Positions 1 through 6,257 of a stretch of 64,000 nt of DNA are shown in pieces. The translations under genes were made by a program, and so were the position numbers. Within the stretch, counting starts at the first letter, position 1, and every line of letters starts with the position of its first letter. The notes under the pieces were generated by a model that had not been told where the DNA came from, ran no database searches, and worked only from the letters and a program-made list of their open reading frames with translations. Origin of the DNA: a virus; the IMG/VR virus record IMGVR_UViG_3300034284_000578, positions 1 through 64,000 of that record; one strand, given 5' to 3'.

Positions 1-18
1 TAGATCAGACCCATAGTA

Positions 19-55
19 GCCCCTGCGAACCCTAACCGGTTCGTGGGGGCTTTTT
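19..55 (+). terminator. Strong intrinsic terminator
   Basis: A 13-base stem (19-31 with 38-50, two G-T wobbles) closes a 6-base loop and is followed by five T. It probably ends the transcript of a gene left of the window. Confidence 0.85.
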
Positions 56-316
56 CGTTTGCCGTGTTGCCGGGGAGCCACAGAAACTTTGATCCGCGAC
101 CCAAAGTGGATCAAAGCGACTCTGGCAGCTCGAGCACTCTGGCCTCCGGCTTCTATGGCTTGCCGCGCGATGTGCTGAAAACGCTATACTCGTAGGCGAA
201 ACATAGGGGTTTCTGGAGCAAGACTTGGCGGGAAAAACAGTATTTCTAGGGATATTTGGGTGGGACCCGGTGGGGCAAGGCTCCCCCATCCCCTGTTTCC
301 CTCAAATACTTCTCAT
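56..316. other. Intergenic region without a supported gene
   Basis: I see no gene with a start signal here. The stretch is visibly richer in G+C than its surroundings. It holds an inverted repeat with 9-base arms (CTTTGATCC at 87-95, GGATCAAAG at 108-116), which could be an operator or an RNA hairpin. The open frame on the minus strand across 32-289 has no ribosome site and runs through the terminator, so I leave it out. Confidence 0.5.
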
Positions 317-434
317 GGGACCCCTCCCCCCGGAAATCCTATACACAATTACTTGAGACCCCCACCCCGTCAAATCCTATAAATAATTCATAAAGGAACC
401 CCCACTCCCCCATATTCAATAAATATTTTATGGA
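317..434 (+). repeat. Three degenerate tandem repeats carrying late-promoter-like elements
   Basis: Three copies of about 38-40 bases start near 317, 355 and 395. Each has a C-rich half followed by an A+T half. The A+T halves carry TATACACA (340-347), TATAAATA (378-385) and AATAAATA (418-425). The middle one is a perfect T4-type late promoter element. The array lies 60-170 bases upstream of the protease gene and probably drives it. Confidence 0.6.
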
Positions 435-487
435 GATTTATCGAACAAACCCAGTTTTATATCGTATTAGTCTACAAGGAGATACCC

Positions 488-1891
488 ATGAAAACTATGT
501 TATTGATTATTGCAAGTATGTTCATGCTAGGTGGTGTGAGTGTTAGTAAACCACAAACAAATATTGATACTTTCTTTGTACACTGGAAAAATAGCGTAAA
601 TAAAGATGCTGTTCTATTGAATATTTCTGGCATTGAAAGCATAGAGCATTACTCTCATATACCAAATCTCACTATTGTAAAAATGATCAATACGGAAGCA
701 ATGGAATCAGCAGTTGCAGCACTAAAAGAAAATAGTGAAATTGAATTTATTGAAAAAGACCAAACATTCACTGCAACACGACACGAAGTCATTCCAAACG
801 ATGCAGGCTTTTCACAATGTTGGGGTCATCGCAACATAGGGCAGTCGGGTGGACTCATCAACTTTGATATGAACACCACGAATGCATGGTCAATTACAAA
901 AGGATTACCTAGTATTGTAATTATGGTTTTTGAAACAGGAGTTCAGCAAGATCATCCCGATATCAACCAAATTACCGGTCGTGATTTTACTACGGGTGCG
1001 GTAAATGGTGTAGCGGGAGGAGGTCCTAGCAGTATATTTGATAATCATGGCACAGCCGTGGCAGGATGTATCACAGCAATTATCAACAACTCAATTGGTA
1101 CGGTGGGGGTTGCACCAGACTGCAAGGTTGTCTCTGCTAAGGTGGGTACGGCAAATACGGCAGGATCATGGCAGGGGCAGACATCTTGGACGGTGAATGC
1201 AATTAATTGGGCAATCGCAAATGGTGTCCGTGTCACCAACAACAGCAATGATTACGGTACGGCTTCCACCGCCATGACGAATGCATACACGGCTGCAAGA
1301 AATGCAGGAATTGTCAATTTTGCCAGTTCAGGAAATTCTGGAAATACAACAATGGGATATCCAGCAACTGCTTCAAGCGTGAACGCAGTAGGTGCTTCAA
1401 GTAGAAACGGGCAAAGGGCATCCTTCTCCTCGTATGGAACAAAACTTGCATTCATTGCACCTGGTCAGTCTATCTACACCACGGATCGGACAGGAACGAA
1501 CGGATATGGATCGGGGGACTACACCACGATTGACGGCACATCGTTCTCATCGCCATATGCAGCAGGGGTAGCAGCGTTGATTCTTTCGGTCAATCCTTCT
1601 CTTTCGGCAGCACAGGTGGAATCGATCATGCAGTCAACATGCAGGGACATCGGGACAGTAGGGTTTGATACCCTCACGGGATGGGGAATGCTGAATGCTG
1701 ATGCGGCAGTCCGTGCTGCTCAACCGCTACCATGTCCTGCCGATCTCACCCGAGATAGAGTTGTGAACGGAACGGATCTTGGACAGATGTTAGGTGCTTG
1801 GGGAACAGCGCAAGCCGATATCAATGGTGACGGAACCACTGATGGATCGGATTTGGGTATTCTCCTTGGTACATGGGGTTCTTGTCCATAA
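488..1891 (+). CDS. Secreted subtilisin-like serine protease with C-terminal dockerin-like pair
   Basis: A 467-residue S8-family protease. It has a signal peptide (about residues 1-20), an I9-like propeptide (about 27-95) and the subtilase fold. His187 lies in NHGTAVAG and Ser352 in GTSFSSP. The usual catalytic Asp position reads FETG, so it is Glu149. Two calcium-loop repeats of dockerin type (DxNxDGxxxxxDLGxLLGxWG, about residues 417-467) end the protein, a layout common in Planctomycetota. An AAGGAG site lies before the ATG. It is probably exported and may act on host surface proteins or in lysis; this role is inferred. The Glu raises the question whether it is active. Confidence 0.85.
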   Translation: MKTMLLIIASMFMLGGVSVSKPQTNIDTFFVHWKNSVNKDAVLLNISGIESIEHYSHIPNLTIVKMINTEAMESAVAALKENSEIEFIEKDQTFTATRHEVIPNDAGFSQCWGHRNIGQSGGLINFDMNTTNAWSITKGLPSIVIMVFETGVQQDHPDINQITGRDFTTGAVNGVAGGGPSSIFDNHGTAVAGCITAIINNSIGTVGVAPDCKVVSAKVGTANTAGSWQGQTSWTVNAINWAIANGVRVTNNSNDYGTASTAMTNAYTAARNAGIVNFASSGNSGNTTMGYPATASSVNAVGASSRNGQRASFSSYGTKLAFIAPGQSIYTTDRTGTNGYGSGDYTTIDGTSFSSPYAAGVAALILSVNPSLSAAQVESIMQSTCRDIGTVGFDTLTGWGMLNADAAVRAAQPLPCPADLTRDRVVNGTDLGQMLGAWGTAQADINGDGTTDGSDLGILLGTWGSCP

Positions 1892-1899
1892 AAGAAAAA

Positions 1900-1930
1900 C
1901 CTCCCATCAAGGGAGGCTCTCTATTTGTTC
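1900..1930 (+). terminator. Intrinsic terminator after the protease gene
   Basis: CCTCCC (1900-1905) pairs with GGGAGG (1911-1916), followed by a T-rich tract. It lies between the protease gene and the convergent minus-strand micro-gene and may serve both. Confidence 0.7.
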
Positions 1931-1942
1931 TTTGTTATTTGT

Positions 1943-2113
1943 TTAGTTTTTTAGGTTTCCCTTTTCATCACGATTACCGTGAATCTTTCCACCGTCTTCC
2001 TTCTTGGGTCCACCGGGAATGCTCGCTGTCGATTTGCTCATTCCCTTCTTTATGGCTTCGATGTTTGCTGCTGCTTCCCACATCTTCTTGATATTATTTG
2101 GTATCTTTGACAT
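1943..2113 (-). CDS. 56-residue basic micro-protein, paralogue of the divergent neighbour
   Basis: Translation of the minus strand from ATG at 2113 gives a 56-residue hydrophilic protein beginning MSKIPNNIKKMWEAAA. The plus-strand gene at 2188 begins MSNIPDNIKKMWEEAA, so the two are clear paralogues facing away from each other. A GGAG-type ribosome site (reads AAGGAGC on the minus strand) and a TATAAATA element (2133-2140) lie upstream. Function unknown. Late expression suggests a virion or packaged protein. Only the first 16 residues or so are shared; the tails are G/K/D/N rich and disordered-looking. Confidence 0.75.
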   Translation of the reverse strand: MSKIPNNIKKMWEAAANIEAIKKGMSKSTASIPGGPKKEDGGKIHGNRDEKGNLKN

Positions 2114-2132
2114 AATTGATGCTCCTTCTTGT

Positions 2133-2140
2133 TATTTATA
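2133..2140 (-). promoter_or_regulatory. T4-type late promoter element (minus strand)
   Basis: TATAAATA read on the minus strand, 20 bases before the ATG at 2113. Confidence 0.7.
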
Positions 2141-2143
2141 GAA

Positions 2144-2152
2144 TGATAAATA
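2144..2152 (+). promoter_or_regulatory. Late-promoter-like element (plus strand)
   Basis: TGATAAATA, one mismatch from TATAAATA, 35 bases before the ATG at 2188. With the minus-strand element it forms a back-to-back late promoter pair. Confidence 0.55.
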
Positions 2153-2187
2153 TTACGAAGAAATACATAATAAAAAGGAGAACACAT

Positions 2188-2361
2188 ATGTCAAATATAC
2201 CAGATAACATTAAGAAAATGTGGGAAGAAGCCGCCAGTAAATATGGAAAGAATTCACGCGGCAAAGATTCAAATTCTATTGGTAAAATAGGTGATAAAGA
2301 TAAACCATCACTTCATCAAGAACCGGTCAAAAAGTATCCAAAACCAGAAGATAAAAAATAA
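2188..2361 (+). CDS. 57-residue micro-protein, paralogue of the divergent neighbour
   Basis: The protein starts MSNIPDNIKKMWEEAASKYG and continues as a charged, low-complexity tail rich in Lys, Gly and Asp. I chose the ATG at 2188 because AAAAGGAG stands just before it and because its N-terminus then lines up with the minus-strand paralogue at 1943-2113. Function unknown. The helix-forming N-terminus plus disordered tail would suit a small DNA- or capsid-associated protein, but that is a guess. Confidence 0.8.
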   Translation: MSNIPDNIKKMWEEAASKYGKNSRGKDSNSIGKIGDKDKPSLHQEPVKKYPKPEDKK

Positions 2362-2376
2362 AAGTAAACCATAAAA

Positions 2377-2407
2377 AATCCCCGGAGCAATCCGGGGATT
2401 GTGTTTT
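2377..2407 (+). terminator. Intrinsic terminator
   Basis: A perfect 10-base stem (AATCCCCGGA 2377-2386, TCCGGGGATT 2391-2400) with a GCAA tetraloop and a GTGTTTT tail. Confidence 0.9.
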
Positions 2408-2412
2408 AAATA
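2405..2412 (+). promoter_or_regulatory. Late-promoter-like element
   Basis: TTTAAATA, one mismatch from TATAAATA, 13 bases before the ATG at 2425 and directly after a terminator. Confidence 0.45.
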
Positions 2413-2424
2413 CTACATATTTTT

Positions 2425-3234
2425 ATGGCGCAAACTAATAGCACACAAAAAGGTACATTATACGAAGCCAATGGATTCAAGCTTCTGAACAAATATGGAC
2501 TGGTTGCTGGTCCTGGCCCCGCCGGCGGGGCATCAAACATTCCAGATTTACAAATTATATTAGCATCTGGGGGGAAACCAGCCGGGTTAGAATTAAAAAT
2601 GTCACCCACCTCGGCCGGCGGTTTAGTTATGCAATACATTAAAGGTAAATGGGAACTGGGTGATACTGGTGGAAAAGAAGAAAAAATATTCTTAGAAAAA
2701 ATAGCAAACGATAACAATATATTACAAATAGCAAATAGAAAAACATCGCCATGGGGAAAGCGCGTGCCATATTTACAATATGATTCTGCTGGTAATAAAA
2801 TTTATCGGGGAAATATCACACCAAAACAAGCATATAAAAAAGATATTGCACAGTATGGTGCATCAAATGAAATACATGTAAATGTCGATCCATCTTCTGT
2901 TATCAGTTACTACAATACAAAAAAGTGCTACTATATGAATGTTGGCACACATGGATTTTATCTTCTTGGATCAAAAGATCCATTGGGTTTAAACGATGAA
3001 CTTAACAGGATGAAAGAGCCATTAATTCCTAATTTTGCTTTTCCGGTGCATATTAGATGCAGATGTCAACCCAAAGGAGGTGATAGTTATAATTTTAATA
3101 TGGTATTAACTATGAAAGCGGCAGGAAAATCTCCTTACAATTTACTGCCAATAATTGAAAGTACTGGAACCATCGATATGCCTGAATTTAACACATCACA
3201 AAATAAGATATTATTGAAAGCATTTGGAGTATAA
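2425..3234 (+). CDS. Candidate PD-(D/E)XK-fold nuclease
   Basis: A 269-residue soluble protein. The N-terminal third shows the arrangement expected of a PD-(D/E)XK nuclease: Pro40-Asp41, then Glu56-Leu57-Lys58 (PD..LELK), flanked by predicted beta-strands. The rest is unrecognised and includes a CRCQP stretch near residue 211. The next gene starts 2 bases after the stop, so they are co-transcribed. Placement among late genes could mean a packaged or DNA-maturation enzyme. The nuclease call rests only on the motif and needs a profile search. It could be a structural protein that resembles it by chance. Confidence 0.5.
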   Translation: MAQTNSTQKGTLYEANGFKLLNKYGLVAGPGPAGGASNIPDLQIILASGGKPAGLELKMSPTSAGGLVMQYIKGKWELGDTGGKEEKIFLEKIANDNNILQIANRKTSPWGKRVPYLQYDSAGNKIYRGNITPKQAYKKDIAQYGASNEIHVNVDPSSVISYYNTKKCYYMNVGTHGFYLLGSKDPLGLNDELNRMKEPLIPNFAFPVHIRCRCQPKGGDSYNFNMVLTMKAAGKSPYNLLPIIESTGTIDMPEFNTSQNKILLKAFGV

Positions 3235-3236
3235 AC

Positions 3237-3545
3237 ATGGTCAACACATTTAATCCAGCAGATCCATTCTCTGAAGATTTCAGTTTTGAATTCTCGGATA
3301 CACCCGAACAAACAATTCAAAAGGCACAAGAAGAAGCCAATGATGCAATTGATGAGGCAAAAGAAGCAGCAATTGCAAAATACACACAAAACATGCAATC
3401 GTTGGAAAAATTAATTCTTCCACTTTTATATAATCTTCTAAAAAATCCCGACAAGGATTATATTAAGTGGCCAGATCGTACTGTTGCAATCACCAAACAG
3501 ATTGATAAGATTACGAGTCTAACAAGAAAACCATTAGAGATATAA
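3237..3545 (+). CDS. Small acidic helical protein of T4-like phage type
   Basis: A 102-residue protein with an acidic N-terminus, a long predicted coiled-coil (about residues 25-65, rich in Glu, Ala and Lys) and a C-terminal segment LLKNPDKDYIKWPDRT. I recall similar 'YIxWPxR' endings in small uncharacterised proteins of marine T4-like phages. It is coupled to the upstream gene and ended by a terminator. Function unknown. Confidence 0.75.
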   Translation: MVNTFNPADPFSEDFSFEFSDTPEQTIQKAQEEANDAIDEAKEAAIAKYTQNMQSLEKLILPLLYNLLKNPDKDYIKWPDRTVAITKQIDKITSLTRKPLEI

Positions 3546-3550
3546 TAAAA

Positions 3551-3577
3551 AACCCCAGATCAACCGGGGTTCTTTGT
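3551..3577. terminator. Terminator between convergent genes
   Basis: AACCCC (3551-3556) pairs with GGGGTT (3566-3571), followed by CTTTGTTT. It stands between the plus gene ending at 3545 and the minus gene ending at 3594. Confidence 0.75.
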
Positions 3578-3593
3578 TTATTGTTTATTTAAA

Positions 3594-3794
3594 TTATTTA
3601 CTGTTTCTTTTTTCTTCTAAGATTGCATCAAGATTGATGTTATATTGTTCTACGATGTCGGAAATTACACTTTCGAGAAGTTGAATATACTCTTCTTGTT
3701 CTTGAATGCGTTGTTCGTTTAAATTAGCGGGTTGTCCTACGGATTCATGAACGTAGGTTTTTGTTAATTCATTTAACCATCTTGAGTCTGTCAT
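3594..3794 (-). CDS. 66-residue coiled-coil protein
   Basis: The minus-strand ATG at 3794 is preceded by TAGGAG and by a perfect TATAAATA late element, so the gene is very likely real. The product is mostly one predicted amphipathic helix (NEQRIQEQEEYIQLLESVIS) and has no membrane segment. Function unknown; a late, possibly virion-associated, oligomeric protein is plausible. Confidence 0.75.
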   Translation of the reverse strand: MTDSRWLNELTKTYVHESVGQPANLNEQRIQEQEEYIQLLESVISDIVEQYNINLDAILEEKRNSK

Positions 3795-3814
3795 AGTAAT
3801 CTCCTAGTTTATTT

Positions 3815-3822
3815 TATTTATA
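3815..3822 (-). promoter_or_regulatory. T4-type late promoter element (minus strand)
   Basis: TATAAATA on the minus strand, 21 bases before the ATG at 3794. Confidence 0.7.
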
Positions 3823-3883
3823 CAAAATAGAAATTCTATTTTAAGGCTAGACAAGCCAAAATAATCCAGTACTATATACCCCT

Positions 3884-3906
3884 ACACCCCAAGAAGTGCG
3901 GGGTGT
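3884..3906 (+). promoter_or_regulatory. Leader hairpin with AAGAAGTGC loop
   Basis: ACACCCC (3884-3890) pairs with GGGGTGT (3900-3906) around the loop AAGAAGTGC. It lies 33 bases before the outer-membrane protein start. Two other hairpins in the window have nearly the same loop (9391-9410, 16560-16580). It may be an RNA-protein binding site or an mRNA stabiliser. Confidence 0.5.
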
Positions 3907-3938
3907 GTCTGTACTGACATTTTTATAAGGAGAAATGA

Positions 3939-4688
3939 ATGAATACAGGTTATACAGTTTTGACTGCACTCGCAGTCTCTGGTTCAGCAGTTGCTCAAAA
4001 CGCTGCTCCTGCTCCAGCATCAAGTTGGGATCTTCAATGGTCATTCAACGAGACAGTAGAAATTCACACCTTCAAGGGTAATGGTTCTACTTTGGTTGGA
4101 CTCAACCAAAACCTCTCATTGGATATCAACAAAGATTTCCACATTGATTTGGATGTTCCAGTTTACACACAAGATAACAACACTACTGTTAGCAACATCA
4201 ACCTAGGCGCGGCTTGGGACGTATGGAGCGGACAGAATGATGTTATTGGTAACTGGGGAGTATCTGTTGGTGCTGGTATGTACATCCCCGTTGGTTCGGA
4301 ATACTTCCGCAATGCTAACGTAGATCCATACCTCAACGCTGCATTTAACTGCAAGCTCTGGATGTTTGATTTTACTCAAACTGCCGGATATCGGTTCAAT
4401 GGTGGCGAATCCTATATCACTTGGCTTGGTGCAAAGACAAATTCAGATGTCGTTTCTTTGGGAACCGGTCTATCATATGACTGGAATGCCTTCAAGTTCG
4501 GTCTTGAATTTGATCAATTGTACTATGTCAATAGTGGTGAAGCACAACTCTTCCTTGGCCCAACAGTCAATTGGAGTGTTGCTTCAAATGTAAACTTGAA
4601 CATGGGAGTAGGTATTCCTGTGTATCAAGATGTTGTTACGCCCGAAGCGAATGCAATCGTTACGGCTGGTTTGGGAATCAAGTTCTAA
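3939..4688 (+). CDS. Outer-membrane beta-barrel protein
   Basis: A 249-residue exported protein. It has a signal peptide ending AVA-QN (cleavage near residue 20), then alternating hydrophobic/polar strands rich in Tyr, Trp, Asn and Gly, and a terminal Phe (GLGIKF), the classic outer-membrane insertion signal. Spacing suggests roughly 8-12 strands. AAGGAG stands 8 bases upstream of the ATG; an overlapping ATG at 3935 is out of frame. Phage-encoded barrels can change host envelope permeability or block superinfection; which applies here is unknown. The next gene encodes a small membrane protein and may be a partner. Confidence 0.8.
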   Translation: MNTGYTVLTALAVSGSAVAQNAAPAPASSWDLQWSFNETVEIHTFKGNGSTLVGLNQNLSLDINKDFHIDLDVPVYTQDNNTTVSNINLGAAWDVWSGQNDVIGNWGVSVGAGMYIPVGSEYFRNANVDPYLNAAFNCKLWMFDFTQTAGYRFNGGESYITWLGAKTNSDVVSLGTGLSYDWNAFKFGLEFDQLYYVNSGEAQLFLGPTVNWSVASNVNLNMGVGIPVYQDVVTPEANAIVTAGLGIKF

Positions 4689-4713
4689 TTCATTTATTTA
4701 AAGGAGATTAAAA

Positions 4714-4881
4714 ATGGAACAAACACAAACATGCACAAAGAAGTGTCCCCTCGGTGGTTTCTGCTGGAAGAACCCAACTCATTGGTTCTTTTTCCTTGCG
4801 GTACTACCTTTTGCTGTTGCTGGCGCTGCTGTTTTTGTCAACATGGTCAACAACGCAGTTTCAGCCGTAGCCGGTAAGTGA
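4714..4881 (+). CDS. 55-residue membrane protein with Cys-rich N-terminus
   Basis: A small gene with AAGGAG 8 bases before the ATG. Residues 1-20 hold three cysteines (Cys7, Cys11, Cys17). Residues about 23-43 form one hydrophobic helix (WFFFLAVLPFAVAGAAVFV). The tail is short and polar. It follows the outer-membrane protein by 25 bases, in the same unit. Function unknown; an envelope-acting or superinfection protein is possible. Confidence 0.75.
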   Translation: MEQTQTCTKKCPLGGFCWKNPTHWFFFLAVLPFAVAGAAVFVNMVNNAVSAVAGK

Positions 4882-4889
4882 TATAAATA
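4882..4889 (+). promoter_or_regulatory. T4-type late promoter element
   Basis: Perfect TATAAATA immediately after the stop codon at 4881. The next feature is a terminator at 4925, so it would make only about a 60-base transcript unless the terminator is read through. Confidence 0.6.
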
Positions 4890-4924
4890 CTTACAACCCC
4901 ACCGAAGATAGCATCTCCGGTCCG

Positions 4925-4956
4925 ACAACCTCCCCTCAAAAGGAGGTTGTTTCTTT
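4925..4956 (+). terminator. Intrinsic terminator
   Basis: ACAACCTCC (4925-4933) pairs perfectly with GGAGGTTGT (4942-4950), followed by TTCTTT. The tail runs into the next TATAAATA element. Confidence 0.9.
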
Positions 4957-4963
4957 ATAAATA
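4956..4963 (+). promoter_or_regulatory. T4-type late promoter element abutting a start codon
   Basis: Perfect TATAAATA ends 5 bases before the ATG at 4969. By T4 late-promoter spacing, transcription would start at or next to the A of the ATG. Confidence 0.75.
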
Positions 4964-4968
4964 CACAT

Positions 4969-5388
4969 ATGAAGACCTTTAAACAACATTTAACCGAAGT
5001 GGAAAATTGGGACAACCAAATAGCCACAAACGATGAAACAGGTAAAACGTATCGTGTTAAAGACATGTATGACTATGCCAAAAACAATGGTAAATTCGTG
5101 CAAGATTTACCTATCAAAGATACAGATGCTTTGGAGTGGTGGGATAAGTCATATTCTATGGATAAACCCGAAAATGTAAAAAGAATGAAAAACGCAGATA
5201 CTTCTTTTCCTGTACTTGCTGTTGAATATGAAAAGGGAAAGTATTCTATTACAGATGGCTTAAATAGAATTAAAAAAGCACACTCATTAGAAAATAAAAA
5301 GACCATACCTGCATATATCATAAGTAATTCTGATATGAAAAATATAAAACCTGTAAATAAAGAAAATGATTCTGACAAGGTAGATTAA
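4969..5388 (+). CDS. Packaged-protein candidate: capsid-targeting N-terminus plus ParB-like domain
   Basis: A 139-residue protein. It starts MKTFKQHLTE, which matches the length and layout of the T4 internal-protein capsid-targeting peptide (MKTYQEFIAE), including an L/I-x-E site at residues 8-10 where the T4 prohead protease gp21 cuts. The rest carries a ParB/Srx-like signature (YSITDGLNRIKKAHSL, about residues 92-107). It is therefore a candidate for a protein packaged in the head and delivered with the DNA. The next gene has the same N-terminus. No ribosome site precedes the ATG, which sits at the predicted transcript start. Function after delivery unknown. Confidence 0.75.
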   Translation: MKTFKQHLTEVENWDNQIATNDETGKTYRVKDMYDYAKNNGKFVQDLPIKDTDALEWWDKSYSMDKPENVKRMKNADTSFPVLAVEYEKGKYSITDGLNRIKKAHSLENKKTIPAYIISNSDMKNIKPVNKENDSDKVD

Positions 5389-5392
5389 GACA

Positions 5393-5551
5393 ATGAAATC
5401 GTTTAAGCAACATCTTCTTGAATTTATTCGTCGTGAGGGTAGTCAATATGTGGTACGCTCTGAGAAGGGTAAAAATATGGGCAAGTTTGATACTAAAGCG
5501 GCCGCAAAAAATCGTCTGCGACAAATTGAGTATTTTAAACACGCAAAATAA
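5393..5551 (+). CDS. 52-residue packaged-protein candidate with capsid-targeting N-terminus
   Basis: The ATG at 5393, four bases after the preceding stop, opens a 52-residue basic protein beginning MKSFKQHLLE. As in the upstream gene, residues 8-10 (LLE) form a gp21-type prohead protease site. The mature part would be about 42 residues, very rich in Lys and Arg, fit to bind packaged DNA. T4 internal proteins IPI-IPIII are small and basic in the same way. No other domain is recognisable. Confidence 0.75.
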   Translation: MKSFKQHLLEFIRREGSQYVVRSEKGKNMGKFDTKAAAKNRLRQIEYFKHAK

Positions 5552-5559
5552 AATAAATA
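5552..5559 (+). promoter_or_regulatory. Late-promoter-like element abutting a start codon
   Basis: AATAAATA (7 of 8 to TATAAATA), ending 5 bases before the ATG at 5565, the same spacing as at 4956-4969. Confidence 0.55.
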
Positions 5560-5564
5560 CTTTC

Positions 5565-5846
5565 ATGAAGTCAGAATTTTCTCCAAATGACTTTGAGAAC
5601 TACATCAAAGCAATGTTCGGGACACCACCCGAACAGGGAGGAAATTCTCCAAAAGACGCGCACGAAGAAGGTGGAGAAGATATTGAATGGAGAATGCGCG
5701 AAATTGTTCAAGAACTGGTAGATAAACAAAAAGGCGGAGAAGCATTAACACAACAAGAGTTGGTTTTGCTACAAAAAGCCAAAAAATATTTAAGAGTTCG
5801 AGTTTCTGATTATTACAGAGATCTTGAAGATGATGTACAACCATAA
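5565..5846 (+). CDS. 93-residue acidic helical protein
   Basis: I take the ATG at 5565, since it sits at the position predicted by the late element just upstream; an upstream ATG at 5418 would overlap the preceding gene in another frame. The product begins MKSEFSPNDFENYIKAMFG, then has a Gly/Pro/Glu-rich linker and a long charged helix (about residues 35-90). It has no LxE cleavage site at residue 10. Function unknown; late. Confidence 0.7.
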   Translation: MKSEFSPNDFENYIKAMFGTPPEQGGNSPKDAHEEGGEDIEWRMREIVQELVDKQKGGEALTQQELVLLQKAKKYLRVRVSDYYRDLEDDVQP

Positions 5847-5849
5847 ATA
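5842..5849 (+). promoter_or_regulatory. Late-promoter-like element
   Basis: CATAAATA (7 of 8) overlapping the stop of the preceding gene, 17 bases before the ATG at 5867. Confidence 0.5.
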
Positions 5850-5866
5850 GGTTAGTGAGGAATAAA

Positions 5867-6190
5867 ATGAGATTAAACGAAGCAGAAACCGCCGCGCAAA
5901 AAAGTGTAATGCCAACTTCAACATCAATGCAAAATGCAAATGCAGCAGAGATTGAAAAGGCAAAAACACAAAATGTTAAAAGTCCCGATAGAAAATGGTT
6001 TATTCATCGTGTTGTGCAGCAATTAATACCAAGTTTATCTGCTCAAGTTGTCATGGCAAAGCAACAAGAAGCAGAAATGCAGCAACAAGAACTAGAAGCA
6101 CAACAACAAGCCGCTGAACAAGGACAACAAGGCGCTGAACCGGGACAAGAAGAAGCACAACAACAAGAAAATCCTGAGCAATCTGCTTGA
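5867..6190 (+). CDS. 107-residue Gln/Glu/Ala-rich low-complexity protein
   Basis: TGAGG lies 6 bases before the ATG at 5867; a GTG at 5855 is possible but would bury that site. The N-terminal 65 residues are Ala/Lys/Thr-rich with one hydrophobic helix (WFIHRVVQQLIPSLS). The C-terminal 45 residues are repetitive Gln, Glu and Ala. It has no membrane segment. Function unknown. The late element upstream suggests a virion or assembly protein. Confidence 0.7.
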   Translation: MRLNEAETAAQKSVMPTSTSMQNANAAEIEKAKTQNVKSPDRKWFIHRVVQQLIPSLSAQVVMAKQQEAEMQQQELEAQQQAAEQGQQGAEPGQEEAQQQENPEQSA

Positions 6191-6214
6191 TTTTTTACTC
6201 GTACCTTGTATAAT
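6187..6214 (+). promoter_or_regulatory. Sigma70-like promoter
   Basis: TTGATT (6187-6192), 16-base spacer, TATAAT (6209-6214). It begins a block of non-late genes ending with the GMP reductase. Confidence 0.7.
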
Positions 6215-6257
6215 TTGTTCGTTATGAGCAAATTTATACCTTTTTTCGGATAAGTAT

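Noticed and set aside
32-289. 85-codon minus-strand open frame near the left edge
   Set aside because: It has no ribosome site, runs into a strong terminator and has a Ser/Arg/Pro-rich composition typical of chance frames in G+C-rich DNA.
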